DNA of 64,000 nucleotides from Symsagittifera roscoffensis (GCF_963678635.1 NC_087066.1:56314312-56378311), one strand, 5' to 3'. Counted from the stretch's first letter, positions 38,601 to 47,435 are shown. Program-made: numbers and translations. The notes: a model not told the origin generated them from the sequence alone.

Positions 38601-38764
38601 CTTAACACGAACTTTGCATACTTGTTGAAGCTTTGTGTGAAAGCTTAAAACATTGTAAGTACCAACCTGTGAGTGTGAATTGAGACACTATCAAGAGATG
38701 AAGACTCATATTTCACAAAAATCAAAAAAGAGACAAAAATTGTAGCAAGTTTTGCTGATGCCAT
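23537..38764 (-). CDS. Secreted PAN/apple-domain protein, seven exons, 395 aa
   Basis: The assembled coding length is 1188 bases: exons at 38764-38667, 36650-36448, 34037-33853, 32697-32540, 27310-27111, 24192-23951 and 23638-23537. Every junction keeps phase and has an AG acceptor. Donors are GT except the second, read as GC (GCAAGC). The protein starts with a signal peptide (MASAKLATIFVSFLIF). A PAN/apple-like domain spans exons 2-3, with ACERRC, NRFCRAFNYS and MCELLATD, then GWVYR and a late Cys pair. The remaining ~270 residues are Gly/Asn-rich and probably beta-structured; exon 6 has a weakly CUB-like look. I cannot name the family or ligand. An extracellular, adhesive or recognition role is inferred from the PAN domain. 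The start has a good AAAATGG context; ATTAAA near 23313 is a possible poly(A) signal. Confidence 0.72.
23639..23950 (-). other. Intron 6 of the PAN-domain gene
   Basis: GTAAGA...TTTTTCAG, 312 bases, with no internal feature seen. It is the shortest intron of the gene. Confidence 0.65.
23951..24192 (-). CDS. Exon 6
   Basis: Acceptor TTGATTACAG precedes 24192 and donor GTAAGA follows 23951. It encodes 80 codons with VDGAGQYDRVRFFDGTGS and then PPKYFVSILDGS. The VRFFDG pattern recalls CUB-type strands but is not diagnostic. Confidence 0.75.
24193..27110 (-). other. Intron 5 with repeat debris
   Basis: GT-AG. It contains a GGCGGATCTAGG-like MITE relic with AAAAGTGCC and GCGCC blocks at about 26780-26950. 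It also has a GGGGGGATATTAAAA segment near 25236 that recurs in variant form near 28468 in intron 4. Short frames near 24414-24696 show no domain. Confidence 0.5.
27111..27310 (-). CDS. Exon 5
   Basis: Acceptor AAACTTTTAG precedes 27310 and donor GTAAGC follows 27111. It contributes PPCAPGSLCGVAHDQGSF and EYWVNAPALGNE. The Cys pair and the Gly-rich run suggest an extracellular module that I do not recognise. Confidence 0.72.
27801..28372. repeat. Pair of ~90-bp direct repeats
   Basis: The segment CAATGTCGATTAGGCTGTC through AAACCGCC at about 27805-27894 recurs at about 28283-28372 with roughly 80-85% identity by eye. About 390 bp separates the copies. Confidence 0.6.
29766..29828 (+). repeat. 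tRNA-derived SINE-like head (B box GGATTCGAATCC)
   Basis: GGATTCGAATCC at 29808-29819 fits an RNA polymerase III B box. About 40 bases upstream GGCATGCGGTTGG is a poor A-box candidate. No 7-bp acceptor stem closes, so it is not a functional tRNA gene. A tRNA-derived SINE remnant is the best reading. Confidence 0.3.
32540..32697 (-). CDS. Exon 4
   Basis: Acceptor TTGTTATCAG precedes 32697. The coding sequence begins in phase 0 (TYQHVQVTQLL) and continues through NDRNMGPEVREVTF. The donor is the weak GTTAGC. If it is ignored, the frame ends at a TAA at 32517-32515, so an alternative short isoform ending in LARLPKF is possible. The phase-2 end matches exon 5. Confidence 0.65.
32698..33852 (-). 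other. Intron 3
   Basis: GTAACT...TTATCAG. It contains the terminal-inverted-repeat element at 32952-33137 and otherwise only AT-rich sequence. Confidence 0.6.
32952..33137. mobile_element. Short element with ~30-bp terminal inverted repeats
   Basis: The left end, TTTTGGGGTCTTTTCTTTTA then TACGGCCCAAAA, pairs with the right end, TTTTGGGTCGTATAACAGAA then AAGACCCAAA, in inverted orientation. About four mismatches occur over some 30 bases. At ~186 bp it has the shape of a MITE. Target duplication is ambiguous (AAAT-like on both sides), so the superfamily is open. Confidence 0.55.
33853..34037 (-). CDS. Exon 3: second half of PAN/apple domain
   Basis: Acceptor CCCTTGTAG precedes 34037 and donor GTAACT follows 33853. 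The exon adds FQSVGWVYRSLGKSV and two Cys residues that complete the apple fold, then QFTFRWTYPSD. It needs two leading bases, which exon 2 supplies in phase 1. Confidence 0.75.
34038..36447 (-). other. Intron 2, apparent GC-AG intron
   Basis: The intron starts GCAAGC and ends TTGTAG. Apart from a stretch repeating GAGCTC/AGCTCT (about 36147-36241), I see only AT-rich sequence and chance frames. Confidence 0.55.
36448..36650 (-). CDS. Exon 2: first half of PAN/apple domain
   Basis: Acceptor TCATTTCCAG precedes 36650. The 67 full codons include the Cys pattern CERRC-N5-C-N9-C with FNYS before the last Cys, characteristic of PAN/apple modules. The donor is read as ATAG/GCAAGC; no GT donor in the right phase was found nearby. 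The frame runs on past this point, as an unspliced frame would. Confidence 0.75.
36651..38666 (-). other. Intron 1
   Basis: GTTGGT...TTTCCAG. It holds a MITE relic at about 38130-38290 (GGCCGACC, AAAAAACGC and AAAGTGCCC blocks). A plus-strand 123-codon frame at 37630-38001 has no recognisable domain; I regard it as unproven. Confidence 0.5.
38667..38764 (-). CDS. Exon 1: start codon and signal peptide
   Basis: ATG at 38764-38762 is followed by a hydrophobic core (AKLATIFVSFLIFV) typical of a cleaved secretion signal, and the exon ends in phase 2 at CACAG/GTTGGT. A CCAAT sequence lies within 40 bases upstream. Phase 2 matches exactly the single leading base of exon 2, which is why I joined them across 2 kb. 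Confidence 0.65.
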
Positions 38765-39589
38765 TTTCCTACATCAACCAAAACTAAATGCGGTCAATAA
38801 CTTCATTGGTTGCAGGCAAATGTGCTGGTTTGTTGTTGATCTATTTCATATTTAATGAAGAGTAGCAGCTGATTAAGATTTTGTTACACAAATGCATTTG
38901 ATACTTGATAGAAGTATGACTTTTCAAGGCAGCAGGTGTTTAAATTTCAGCTATTTTTTTAGTCAATTTGTAGCCAGCGTTTGTTGTTGCAACGCTCCTG
39001 TCAATTTCAACAATTCAAAGAGGTTAGTTCAGATTTGGGCTGGTGGATGATAAAGCAGAATTTACTGCTGTGCTTACATATAATGAAATATTTATTCAGA
39101 AAACAATAGAAGGTATTCTGTTTTGGAATAATTTCAGCTAAGAAATCCCACCAAAACAGACGAAAGATCGTTTTAGTATTTTAATTTGAAATTGATAACG
39201 GATCTACACAACAATCCCCTCTATGATATTTACTAAAGAATCTCCACCCCTATAAAAATACAGTAATTTAGCTGTAGAAAAATACAGTAAATTAGCACTT
39301 GTATAGATGTTGCTGCATTCTGCTGGTCGAAAGTTGTTAATCTACTTAACAACCTCCTCTGTTTCATTGACAGTGGGAACGGAGATTGTAAAGTAAATCC
39401 TTAACAACAATGTACAAAAATGCATAACGGGTTTTCAGCAGCTTCAAAAAATGAAAAAATCATAAGCAGGTCTGCAACTTTTCGTAATGAAGGTATGAAA
39501 GTTTCAAAAATGGAAAAATTTCACCCGTACTAAAATTTGTAGTAAATTCAAATCTGGACATCAAAAATTCATACAAATTTCAGATTTGT
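38765..39589. other. Upstream region of the PAN-domain gene
   Basis: No ORF. It should contain the promoter. On the minus strand AACCAATG lies about 35-42 bases before the start codon and an AT-rich ATTAAATATG about 85-95 bases before it. Both are weak matches to CCAAT and TATA-type sequences. Two CAGTAA(A/T)TTAGC segments lie near 39260-39300. Confidence 0.3.
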
Positions 39590-40920
39590 ATCAGTCCTGT
39601 GGCATATCTCTTTTTTCGCTGTACATGTCTGAATCAGACATGTACAGCTATGATAGCCATGGAAAAAGTCAGATATGATCAGGTCTGCTTCAGGTCTGGC
39701 CCAGATATGATCAGGCCTGTCCCAGGTAGACTTCAGATCTGAATTTACATGATCATACCTGGATCAGACATGATCACACCTGACTTTAAATGACCATTTC
39801 TGGACCAGACATGATCATACCTGGACCAGATATGATCATAAATGACTTAACATGATCATACCTGGACCAGACATGATCATGCTTGAAAAGACATGATCAC
39901 ACCTAGACCAGACATGATCATACCTGATAAAACATGATCTGACCTAGATCAAAAAAGCTTTTTAAAAACTCCGTAGGCCAAAACTCAAATTATCAACAGA
40001 TCAATTATAGACGCAATTACTGAATCAAGAACAATAAAAAACAACAGTGATGGGATGCTCATGATCAATTTGCAAATAAATTTAGAGAATATCAGAAAAA
40101 ACCTTCAAAACTTTCATGTTATATAGATATTTGAACAAGCACCTCTAATTTGTTATGAATCTAATCAGTTTTTAATGGGTTAATCGGGTCACCTCGATAT
40201 CCTAGATCCGCTTTTAATCCTGATGACCCCAACATAACAATTTTTATGTCGCCGAGAAATTCGGTAGAACAAATGTTTTTTGGAAGAAGACACTGGGGGG
40301 AGTATAAATTACACTGGGGGGGGGGGGGGGGGGTATAAATTACACTGGGTGGGGGGAGGGGTGCATAAGTTACGCGTTACACTGAAGGGGTTATTATGAC
40401 TTATATTATTTGTTTAATTTATAATAGATTTTCTTAAAAGTTTACCTACTTATTTAAAAACTTATTATATATTTTTTATCTGTAAAAGACTTTCTTTTCT
40501 TTAAAATGTACCCCCCCCCCCACTCCCCCCCCCCACGAGATACGGAAAAACTGAACGTAAGTTTGTTCATTTTTCTTAACGCTGATTACCACAAATGAAA
40601 TTTTTTTGTTATTTATCCAAAAACAAGACACGTTACAAAACTTTCTTTATATTTTCTTTTCGAAAAGTCATGAAAAAAAATATATTTTTGGTTTTTTCAG
40701 AATAGAAATGGATAGTTTCTAACGAAAGAAAAGAAAACTTTTTTTCTGTAGAGAAAATGCGTCATTTCTGTCCAGGTATAGTCATGTAGTCATGTCTGAC
40801 CAGGTACAGTCATGTCTGACCAGGTATAGTCATGTCGAACCAGGTATAATCATGCTGACGCAGGTACTATCATGTCTGACCAGGTGTAGTCATGTCTGAG
40901 TCAGGTATAGTCTGTAAACG
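39590..40920. mobile_element. Foldback-like structure with inverted arrays of a ~21-bp motif
   Basis: On the left (about 39650-39955) the motif CATGATCATACCTGGACCAG repeats about a dozen times with variants. On the right (about 40771-40915) the opposite strand of a near-identical motif, AGTCATGTCTGACCAGGTAT, repeats seven times. Further in, a 19-base G run (40315-40333) faces a C-rich run (40511-40534). Nested inverted arrays around a small core are what foldback transposons look like. The core has no ORF. No target duplication was identified, so the ends are approximate. Confidence 0.5.
39618..39648. repeat. 31-base perfect palindrome
   Basis: GCTGTACATGTCTGA, one A, then TCAGACATGTACAGC: two 15-base arms with a one-base centre. 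It contains the same CATGTCTGA core as the adjoining arrays, so it probably arose from two motif units meeting head to head. Confidence 0.85.
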
Positions 40921-41049
40921 GCACTGTTTGGAGATGTGATTACGTGTGAAACAGATATTTCCAGAGCTGGAAAATAGCTAATGTCTGAAAATTGTTTGAT
41001 CAGACGTGAAATTGTGAGAAAAGATCGGTACGGACATCCTTTTTCTGTG

Positions 41050-41922
41050 CGTCGAAGAAGTTCATTACGAACTGTTTCACAGAACTCTAATTTGCCAAAT
41101 CATTTTCTGCCGTCGGCACATTTACGAAGCGCGCCAGTTATGCCATTTTGGGCAAAATTGGAAAATTTTTGCCTCTTTTTATAACGTTTGGAATAATAGG
41201 AGTTCAATATCGACGCGAAACAACTGTCGATATAATTCTTGTGCATTTTTGGAACGAGTCCTTTTTTGTGAAATGTTTTCTAAATAGTGTTCTGTTTTGT
41301 TCCGATTTCTGAAAAAAAATGCAAAAAATTTATGCTTGGTTGAATTTTTTTATTTTTTTGACTTTTAACTAAGCAGTTTTGCGGAACTTTAATATACCAG
41401 ATAATGCTATGCGGAGCTCAAATGTCAAAAATTTTACATGTAAAAACTTTTTTGAAAATTAGGGGGTTTCATTTACGCTTTTTAAAAAATTTCGTTACGT
41501 TAATGGATAATTAACGGGCTCTACATTGCGTTATTATAACACGCGTAAGCAGTAGCGGATTAAAGTTTTCCAAAATAAATTGAGGCAAACCCTTGAATTT
41601 ATTACTAACACCGACTCTAAATGCATCGTTGTTTATTTCATATTACCGTGTGGGAGGATAAATTGAGAAAAAAAATCCTTGTTCCGATTATTTTGTCATA
41701 ACAAAATAAAACAAGGATAGCCGGTTACTGTGCAAGTACCACATAATGTTCCGACCACAGTCTTACAAAATACAAGAACGTTTTCTACAGTTGAAGTCGT
41801 TAGTTTCTGCATCTTGTGATATGAAAATATGAACGAAAAATTAGATCTTCGGCATCTTTGAGAGTCATAGTAAAAAGGTCAATTGAAAAAAAAATTTAAA
41901 AAAAATTTCAAAACGTTTTCAA
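41050..41922. repeat. Tandem repeat unit 1, ~870 bp, with empty target site
   Basis: GTCGAAGAAGTTCATTAC at 41050 recurs at 41923, and the intervening sequence matches the second unit with scattered changes. The site GGATTAAAGTTTTCC at 41557-41571 is uninterrupted here. In unit 2 it is split by the large LTR element. Confidence 0.8.
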
Positions 41923-42430
41923 GTCGAAGAAGTTCATTACAAACTGTTTCACAGAACTCTAATTTGCCAAATCATTTTCTGCCGTCGGCACATTTACGAA
42001 GCAAGCCAGTTATGCCATTTTGGGCAAAATTGGAAAAATTTTGCCTCTTTTTATAACGTTTGGAATAATAGGAGTTCAATATCGACGCGAAACAACTGTC
42101 GATATAATTCTTGGGCAATTTTGGATCGAGTCCACTTTTGTGAATTGTTTTCTAAATAGTTTTCTGTTTTTGTTCCGATTTCTGAAAAAAATGGAAAATT
42201 TATGCTTGGTTGTTTTTTTTATTCTTGACGTTTAAAGAAGCAATTTTGCGGAAATTTATTATACCAGATAATGCTATGCGGAGCTCAAATGTCAAAAATT
42301 CTACATGTACACTTTTTTGAAAAATATGGGGTTTCGTTTACGCTTTTTAAAAATTTCGTCACGTTAATGGATGATTAACGGGCTCTACATTTCGTTATTA
42401 TAACACGCGTAAGCAGTAGCGGATTAAAGT
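41923..42430. repeat. Tandem repeat unit 2, left part
   Basis: It matches 41050-41566 and stops at GGATTAAAGT, where the LTR begins. The rest of unit 2 is found 19.8 kb away at 62206. Confidence 0.8.
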
Positions 42431-43318
42431 TGTAACATTCGCCCAATGACTACACAGCGACGGAGCGTAGAAAAAGTACCTATTAACGACTGGCAGGCGT
42501 CAGTTACCTTAATCCTACTCGTTTTTCACCGTCTCGACCTTGCCAGTTGATTTTCTGGTCTGTCTAGGGCTAAGTAAAAAGTTACTATTTTTAGGCCATC
42601 AGTCAAACGACTTTTGATCAGCTTTCGTTTACATGCAAATACAACCACATAGCTGAGTCTCGGATCCTCAGACTACGTGATTGCTATTAAAAACACGGCT
42701 CGAAAACCCTATTTTAATATGTTTTTGTGTGACAGTTCTATACTACATCCATTGGAGATGGATTGACCTTTTCCTCTTTGTAGCTACTCATATTCTAAAA
42801 TATCAAATCATACCGGTGTTAATTCAAGGTTTTACGACATCCAAGTAGCTACAAAGTCAGTTTTGTATAGTCCCTTCACATACAACAGTCTCTGGGGGGC
42901 CAAGCCTCCGCTCCCGTGTTCTTCTTGAGATAACGCTGTTATCTCTCCCAATTTGTGGCACGGGAGGGTTCCGTGGAATATTCATTCCCCACTGAAACTT
43001 CCTTCTCCACTAATTTCCACTGCTAAGGTTCTTATCGTGTGTTATTGCCACGATAAGAGGCTTCGTTTCTCTCGTTCTTTCGTGTGATTGTTTTTTGCTA
43101 TCTCTGTCGTTGTTGTGTTTTTTCATCCTTTCCCGTCAAAATGGTCGTCTTCTTGTATTTCTGAGAAATATTCACTCTTCGATCGAAATTTTAAAAAAAA
43201 TAAAAATTCTAGAATATTCCTACCCTCCTTCGCAATACTTTTTCGTTACTAAGGCCTTTATTCGTTTTTTTCTGTCCCGCCGGAACGTCGCGCTGTGCCA
43301 ATCCGGCAGAATGGCACA
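42431..43318 (-). repeat. 3' LTR of the large element
   Basis: In sense orientation it runs TGTGCCATTCTGCC to GAATGTTACA. It matches 61322-62205 at about 95-96% by eye, including short indels. It is preceded in sense by CCGGGGAGTA, a weak polypurine tract. Confidence 0.9.
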
Positions 43319-43328
43319 TACTCCCCGG
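43319..43328 (-). other. Candidate polypurine tract
   Basis: In sense orientation CCGGGGAGTA directly abuts the 3' LTR. It is short and broken by two C and one T, so it is a weak candidate. It occupies the only position where plus-strand priming should occur. Confidence 0.35.
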
Positions 43329-44076
43329 ACAGTCCCCATCAATGTCCCCATTGATCGCGTAACACCGGGTTATCGTCGATTGGTACTCCAGTTTTCTATA
43401 ATTGATCTTACAAATCGCATAAGAAAATGAAATTTATCTACTCCACCTCAACTCACTACGTGTCACAAATGGCATTGTACTACATCTCACTGCCTTTCAA
43501 ACTTTTCACAAAATTTGCACCATGAGGAGTGTCCTAGATAAAATTTCTTTTCTGACTACTTACGTCATCTTGCCATAAAACTTCTTTTCGCTCTTTGTGA
43601 TTAAAAAGTTGGGACGTGGCACAGCCACACACCCGTTAAATTTAACTTAACATCACTCACCAAGTATAATCAGTTATTTAAGCGGTCCTTTCAATATTAA
43701 AACTATGAAACTCTGTGGCTAGGAAAGTTATTGAGTTACTCACCCTTTCCGAGCGAGTTTACCCAAACTTACCATGCCGCCACACAGTGAAATTGTGTCT
43801 TACTTCAGTCGTGTTTAAATAGGTAAATATACTCACCTATGTGCTATATATATATACATAAGTAGCATAACTAAAATTTTCTTTCAACAATTTTAACAAT
43901 TGCAACAATTTTCAAAGTCTGGTTTGACCAAACTAGATCAAAACAAAAAGTTTAACAAGTTCAATAATCAAACTTGGTTGATTGGTTCAAGTTTTAACAC
44001 ACAAAGACAATCAAGTTTTTTTCCTTCTCTTCCTTTCTTGTTCACGTCTTCACTTGTCCTCTTCGTTCCATCATCT
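43319..44076 (-). other. Untranslated tail between last ORF and 3' LTR
   Basis: No ORF or domain. AT-rich sequence includes a (TA)n run near 43848 and AACAATTTTAACAATTGCAA-type short repeats near 43885-43915. Confidence 0.5.
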
Positions 44077-45153
44077 TCATTCCATTGCTTCTCCATCCTG
44101 ATCTTCAGCCTCGCTGTCTTCTAGGACTTTCTCCAGCATGTCCATGGAGTTGCGGGCCGTGCCCCAACTCTCCTGTTCCAACAGCCTCGGTTTGCAACAC
44201 GGTAGCAGGTCCACATTCACCTTTTGCTCCCGGTTCCTGCAAAAGCTGTTGTGAAGACACAGGCTCATATTTCTTTCTAGGTCAGCTCTTAAGACCTCTT
44301 TCTTCTCATCTTCAGTTGCACAAGGCGCTCCAGCTACTCGCTTCAACGCCATGGTGACCGCGTTTCTGTGCGTTAGGAATGCTCTCTTATAGGCTCCCGG
44401 TCCTATATCTAGCTGGAAAGATTGATAGGCTTCCGTGTTCCTCGACATGTGACGCTTTGCGCGTTCATACATCCATGACGTCATCACTGCACGGAACCAA
44501 GGCATCAACCTTTGCCTTGACCATATTCTTTCAATGGCTTTGGGTATTCTCAGAACCTTGCAGGTGGTTCTGAAAAGATCCAATTCGCGGCTCATCTTCA
44601 CGTTGCTCAGCTGCTCAGGAGTCGGCACGGCCGTCTCCTGTTCCCTCGTGTCCGCGTTAGCCTCCAACCATCTCACTGCCAGCATGGCACTAACCACCAC
44701 AATTGACACCTGTTGATTCTGATCGGGCAACCCTGTAGAGTACAACTCCTCCACGTCCCACACTAGCATCAGATTCCCGCGTTTGGGGTACCATAACGTC
44801 TGCGCCAAGCAGTGGCAAGGATACTCCCCATGGGTTCTCACTATGTTCCTTCGGGTCCGATACCCTGAGACTCCCAGCAACGGTTCCACCTCCATTATAA
44901 TTCTGTGCAAATCGTCTTTCTCGTCTATGGTGGGGAATTCAGTGGGTAACGCTCCACTCGCTTTCTGCTTCTGGAACTCTCTCACATTACCTTCGTTCAA
45001 TCTCAGGAACTCTTCACCCACTAAGTCTTGCAACTCGCCTTCAGATCTCTTCGGGACTGCCCGTAAGATCTTCGCCAACAAATCATATGACCTTTCCGAC
45101 ATTCTGGCTAACCTCACGCACTTTGGCACAGAGAAAAGTTGGTCAATCAACAC
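44077..45153 (-). CDS. Accessory ORF, 358 codons, unknown function
   Basis: This frame directly continues the 45154-46233 frame; only a TAG at 45156-45154 separates them, and the first codon after it is GTG. The reading is that one long protein has been cut by a stop, or that the TAG is read through. The segment has a CHCLAQTLWYPKRG patch, a hydrophobic VSIVVVSAMLAVRWL helix and an acidic tail (EDSEAEDQDGEAME). No integrase, envelope or RNase motif was seen. It is the last ORF of the element in sense direction. Confidence 0.55.
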   Translation of the reverse strand: MLIDQLFSVPKCVRLARMSERSYDLLAKILRAVPKRSEGELQDLVGEEFLRLNEGNVREFQKQKASGALPTEFPTIDEKDDLHRIIMEVEPLLGVSGYRTRRNIVRTHGEYPCHCLAQTLWYPKRGNLMLVWDVEELYSTGLPDQNQQVSIVVVSAMLAVRWLEANADTREQETAVPTPEQLSNVKMSRELDLFRTTCKVLRIPKAIERIWSRQRLMPWFRAVMTSWMYERAKRHMSRNTEAYQSFQLDIGPGAYKRAFLTHRNAVTMALKRVAGAPCATEDEKKEVLRADLERNMSLCLHNSFCRNREQKVNVDLLPCCKPRLLEQESWGTARNSMDMLEKVLEDSEAEDQDGEAME

Positions 45154-46233
45154 CTACAGCGTCCTCGAATCCATCACCACCATGTGCGTAGGATACCTAC
45201 TATTGCAATATGGCGCGGAGCTTGAACCCACCAGATACTTTGAACCAGTAGGACTCTCCATGTCATTCGACTCCCTATTTGGTACAATCAGCGGCATATA
45301 GTGATATAGTTCCAGGAGTGCCCTAAGGAAGTTTTTTTCGCAATCAACTCCCTTGTGCCGAATGATCTTTATGCATTCTCCCAAAACAGGAGTGGGGATA
45401 CGATCCACCACGAACCTTACAAAGCAAAGGGCATCCTTACGCTTAGCCCAGGCTATCGCAGAATCGTCCTTTGAGATCAACGCTCGCAGGGCTTCCATCA
45501 ACTCCAGCTCCTGTTCCTTTGATTTCAAATCATCACTGGCTTCATATTCCGCCTTCTTGATGCCCATCAAGCACCAAGCCAACCGTATTTGCAGGTCAGT
45601 TCTCGTGCACGGATGAGCCAGGTACGCTGCCACCGTCACAGGTGCATGCATCGTCTCGTCGAAGTATCTTTGGAGGGCCGCCCTCCAAGAGATTTCCAGC
45701 AGTTTTTCCAGCCCGATTTCGTTCGCCTCCGAGGACATTACCGTGCCGTATTCCTTCCGATTTAAGTTAGAATTCTCCGTAAGCCCTTTCAGATATTCCT
45801 GCATGGCTCGCTTCTCGCTCCAAGCCATCAGGTGCCCTCTCGCGGAGTTCCTCGCCTTCAACATCTCCACATAACCCCCTGCTGGATCTCCCATGTGGAC
45901 GGATTCCGGCACAGTGACTCGACTGTACTCGACCACATCGAGTTGTCCCTCCAATTTCGTCTTGGTCATGTTGGTTCGCGAGGGCCTGTAATCTTCAAGT
46001 CCTCCAGATCCACACTGACTGATGATCTCCATCTCTAGCTTAGTGTCTGCTAGGGTTCGTTCAGTCTTCTTTGATTTCGTGGCTGTCGTGGTCAGACCTG
46101 CCAAGAGCATAGGGGGTATCAGGTTCTCTTTTTCTCCCCCGGTCAGCGTCGCACCATCTCCTTGCCCGCTCTCGCCTGAACGACCTGCGCTCGTCAAAGA
46201 AGCCACCACTGCGCTGGCTTTTGACTTCACCAC
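45154..46233 (-). CDS. Accessory ORF, 359 codons, unknown function
   Basis: The frame is open from 46233 (a GTG) to a TAG at 45156-45154. The likely original start is the ATG at 46297, whose first ~25 codons (MSQKGAEAAEREDRKS) are polar and coding-like. One frame step near 46230 is then needed. The N-terminal part is Lys/Thr/Ser-rich; the rest is helical (LARAL-like Leu/Glu/Lys runs). I know no relative. Together with the next ORF it would make a protein of roughly 740 residues. Confidence 0.55.
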   Translation of the reverse strand: MVKSKASAVVASLTSAGRSGESGQGDGATLTGGEKENLIPPMLLAGLTTTATKSKKTERTLADTKLEMEIISQCGSGGLEDYRPSRTNMTKTKLEGQLDVVEYSRVTVPESVHMGDPAGGYVEMLKARNSARGHLMAWSEKRAMQEYLKGLTENSNLNRKEYGTVMSSEANEIGLEKLLEISWRAALQRYFDETMHAPVTVAAYLAHPCTRTDLQIRLAWCLMGIKKAEYEASDDLKSKEQELELMEALRALISKDDSAIAWAKRKDALCFVRFVVDRIPTPVLGECIKIIRHKGVDCEKNFLRALLELYHYMPLIVPNRESNDMESPTGSKYLVGSSSAPYCNSRYPTHMVVMDSRTL

Positions 46234-46293
46234 TCTCTAGTTCACGGCTCGACTTCCTGTCTTCCCTTTCAGCCGCTTCAGCCCCTTTCTGGC

Positions 46294-46737
46294 TCATCTG
46301 ACGGGTAACTTCTTCGTGACCGGCTGATCATCGGCACTGTCCTCTGTAACTGACTCGGTCAGAACATCAGACTCCATGGAGTTCATTATTTTCTCCAGGA
46401 CCTCACGCATAATGGGTTGGTTCAGTCCCACCTTCATTATGGACTGCGTCCCATACCGTTGTATCACGTCCCATGACCTTTCCATGAAGTTCACTCGGCT
46501 CCAGGTTGCCCCTGTCTTGCTTTCGAGTTCACTTTGGTATCTCTCCCATTCCTCTTCCGGCAGCGTACTCAGGAAGGATACCCTCATTGACTCTTCAATC
46601 TTTCTCCTCCGTGGTGACTCATGGAGCAATCTTTGTGGATCCCTACTTCGGCACTCTCTCGCCTGACTTATTGGGTCCATCGGGGATAAATCGGCCGACG
46701 CCTCCTTTGTAGGGGACATGAAAGACGATGGCGTCAT
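46294..46737 (-). CDS. Accessory ORF overlapping its neighbours by stop/start, ~147 aa
   Basis: ATG at 46737-46735 shares its A with the preceding ORF's TGA (TGATG). Its own TGA at 46296-46294 overlaps the next ATG (ATGA). Such overlaps are typical of termination-reinitiation. The frame is also open upstream to about 46765, so frameshift expression is an alternative. The protein is charged and Ser/Pro-rich at the start, with LSTLPEEEWERYQSELESK in the middle. No domain was recognised. Confidence 0.6.
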   Translation of the reverse strand: MTPSSFMSPTKEASADLSPMDPISQARECRSRDPQRLLHESPRRRKIEESMRVSFLSTLPEEEWERYQSELESKTGATWSRVNFMERSWDVIQRYGTQSIMKVGLNQPIMREVLEKIMNSMESDVLTESVTEDSADDQPVTKKLPVR

Positions 46738-47378
46738 CAGCAATAGATGCCATCGACTTCCCCATTGTCGTCTTCACTGAACCGGTATTCTAGCAAGTCT
46801 CTCTCCAACGCTCCTAGATCCGTCTCACCCGGTTTTTCTGTCTTTCCCGCGATGTCGTCATCGTCCTGATCCATCAATTCATCGTCATTTGCATCAGGGT
46901 TTGGCTTAGGTCCTGAAGGGCCTTGTCGTGTGTCTATGCCCGAGTCCGGCCGCGCCGGTACGGTCATGTCTCCTGCGTGATAAAACAATTCATCGTTCAC
47001 CAGGAATTCTACGGACTCCTCGCCATGTGGTGCCAGGTCCTCTATCGTTATGTATGAGCCTCCTCTGCACTCTTTTGCCACTTCCAGCATCACTACTTTC
47101 ACTTCTCCTGGCCACTTCAGTCTTGATAAGTCATCTGTGGGAGCATACACCTCGTTCCACACCTCAGCCGAGACCTCTGGTCTCCTGGAAGGTGGTGCTT
47201 TGATCTTTTTCCTGCTCCAAGCATCAGGAAATGTGAAGTCAAATGTGTGCGCGGCTGCAACGTTCCAACTGAGGAAGCGCGGCTCCATCCCTTCACTCCA
47301 CTTCAGCATTTTCCTCTCTGCATCACGAGCTGCTCCAATGCGAGGGGCAATGACGGGAGATGTGATTTCCAACAACAT
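46737..47378 (-). CDS. Accessory ORF, ~213 codons, acidic C-terminus
   Basis: It is open in the same frame as 47436-47966; only a TAG at 47438-47436 separates them, with no stop before 47378. The ORF contains MLKWSEGMEPRFLSWNVAAA and HTFDFTFPDAWSRKKIK. It ends with a strongly acidic stretch (DANDDELMDQDDDD) and TGA at 46739-46737, inside a TGATG junction. Function unknown. It is probably the C-terminal part of one protein with the two frames upstream. Confidence 0.55.
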   Translation of the reverse strand: MLLEITSPVIAPRIGAARDAERKMLKWSEGMEPRFLSWNVAAAHTFDFTFPDAWSRKKIKAPPSRRPEVSAEVWNEVYAPTDDLSRLKWPGEVKVVMLEVAKECRGGSYITIEDLAPHGEESVEFLVNDELFYHAGDMTVPARPDSGIDTRQGPSGPKPNPDANDDELMDQDDDDIAGKTEKPGETDLGALERDLLEYRFSEDDNGEVDGIYC

Positions 47379-47435
47379 CCTCCTTATCGGTGGGTATCGA
47401 GGGCATTGGTCCGGCAGCGGCCTGGACCCGGAAAA

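Noticed and set aside
39650-40915. Repeat arrays as a CRISPR locus
   Set aside because: The units are contiguous and variable with no unique spacers, and the context is animal DNA.
44077-46233. Envelope glycoprotein in the accessory region, making the element a retrovirus
   Set aside because: No signal peptide, no transmembrane anchor near a C-terminus and no Cys-rich ectodomain could be seen in any accessory ORF.
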